From Alphaproteobacteria bacterium (GTDB taxonomy: Bacteria; Pseudomonadota; Alphaproteobacteria; Rhodobacterales; Rhodobacteraceae), in contig JAURMY010000329.1 of assembly GCA_030830465.1 (NCBI GenBank), positions 1 through 7,006 on the forward strand: a DNA stretch of 7,006 nucleotides. The letters are read 5' to 3'. A program made the translations under genes and the position numbers. The notes beneath the pieces were generated by a model, which ran no database searches, was not told the DNA's origin, and saw only the letters and a program-made list of their open reading frames with translations. Positions 6,805 through 7,006 of the stretch are shown one piece after another (positions within the stretch are counted from its first letter, which is position 1; the number at the start of each line of letters is the position of its first letter).

Positions 6805-7006
6805 CTAGCGCATCCACAATTTGGCGGCCTTGATCCGGTTTCGGATCTGTTGCTCCTTGCGGGGCAGATCAGCGCGGTCAAACATCGCCCGCACTTTTTG
6901 CCCCTTGCCCTGATAAATCATCCGCTTGATCGGCTCATATTGCTTCAGAACTTTCTTGATCTTGTTGGGCGCGCAAATCTCTTCCAACACGTCAACCACC
7001 CGGTCG
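6805..7006 (-). CDS. Unrecognised basic protein, C-terminal fragment
   Basis: An open frame runs from the right edge to a TAG at 6805-6807, giving 66 visible residues that end RIKAAKLWMR. I do not recognise the family. The segment is hydrophilic and basic, with 18 of 66 residues Lys or Arg. It is probably helical, with one cysteine (EEICAPNK), and has no membrane segment. The frame continues in the reading direction beyond the visible GTG at 6997-6999 with codons for Asp and Arg, so this is most likely the tail of a larger protein rather than a 64-residue gene starting there. It is convergent with hisE. A shadow frame is less likely because nothing else occupies this stretch and it abuts hairpins typical of a gene end. 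Confidence 0.6.
   Translation of the reverse strand, partial: DRVVDVLEEICAPNKIKKVLKQYEPIKRMIYQGKGQKVRAMFDRADLPRKEQQIRNRIKAAKLWMR

Overview
The window looks like chromosomal DNA from an alphaproteobacterium, most likely of the Rhodobacterales (roseobacter type). This rests on the high GC content, the style of the histidine proteins, the non-ATG coupled starts and a GC-rich hairpin element after hisE that resembles ones I associate with that order. The species call is inference. I see no transposase, integrase, tRNA, rRNA, CRISPR array, origin or prophage gene, and no gene-free stretch longer than 300 bases.

Left part, minus strand (1-2958): the first 65 codons of a GMC-family flavoprotein oxidoreductase run off the left edge. 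Upstream of it is a two-gene membrane glycosylation unit. The first gene encodes a DPM1-like polyprenyl-phosphate glycosyltransferase fused to a GtrA-type membrane domain. The second encodes a PMT/ArnT-like (GT39/GT83 type) integral membrane glycosyltransferase. The two genes overlap by an ATGA, so they are probably translated together. The expected flow is that the first enzyme loads a sugar on a lipid phosphate, the GtrA domain helps flip or anchor it, and the second enzyme transfers the sugar to an unknown periplasmic acceptor.

Middle and right, plus strand (3155-6707): histidine genes in the order hisB, hisH, hisA, hisF, hisE. hisB/hisH and hisF/hisE are tightly packed, with a TTG start for hisH and a GTG start for hisE. 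HisE, HisA, HisH+HisF and HisB catalyse step 2 and the middle steps of histidine synthesis. The other his genes (hisG, hisI, hisC, hisD and so on) are not in the window.

The run is broken by a minus-strand gene for a small secreted DUF2147 protein between hisH and hisA. Its stop codon overlaps the hisH stop in the four bases TTAG. The gap on its other side carries plausible back-to-back promoters, so hisAFE probably has its own promoter.

Right end (6708-7006): a 97-base convergent gap made largely of inverted repeats, including an 11-bp hairpin exactly midway between two stop codons. It is followed by the C-terminal part of an unrecognised basic protein that runs off the right edge.

I did not find a clearly new system. 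The most notable items are the antisense gene lodged in the his cluster, the glycosyltransferase pair with unknown acceptor, the hairpin-dense gap and the unidentified terminal gene.
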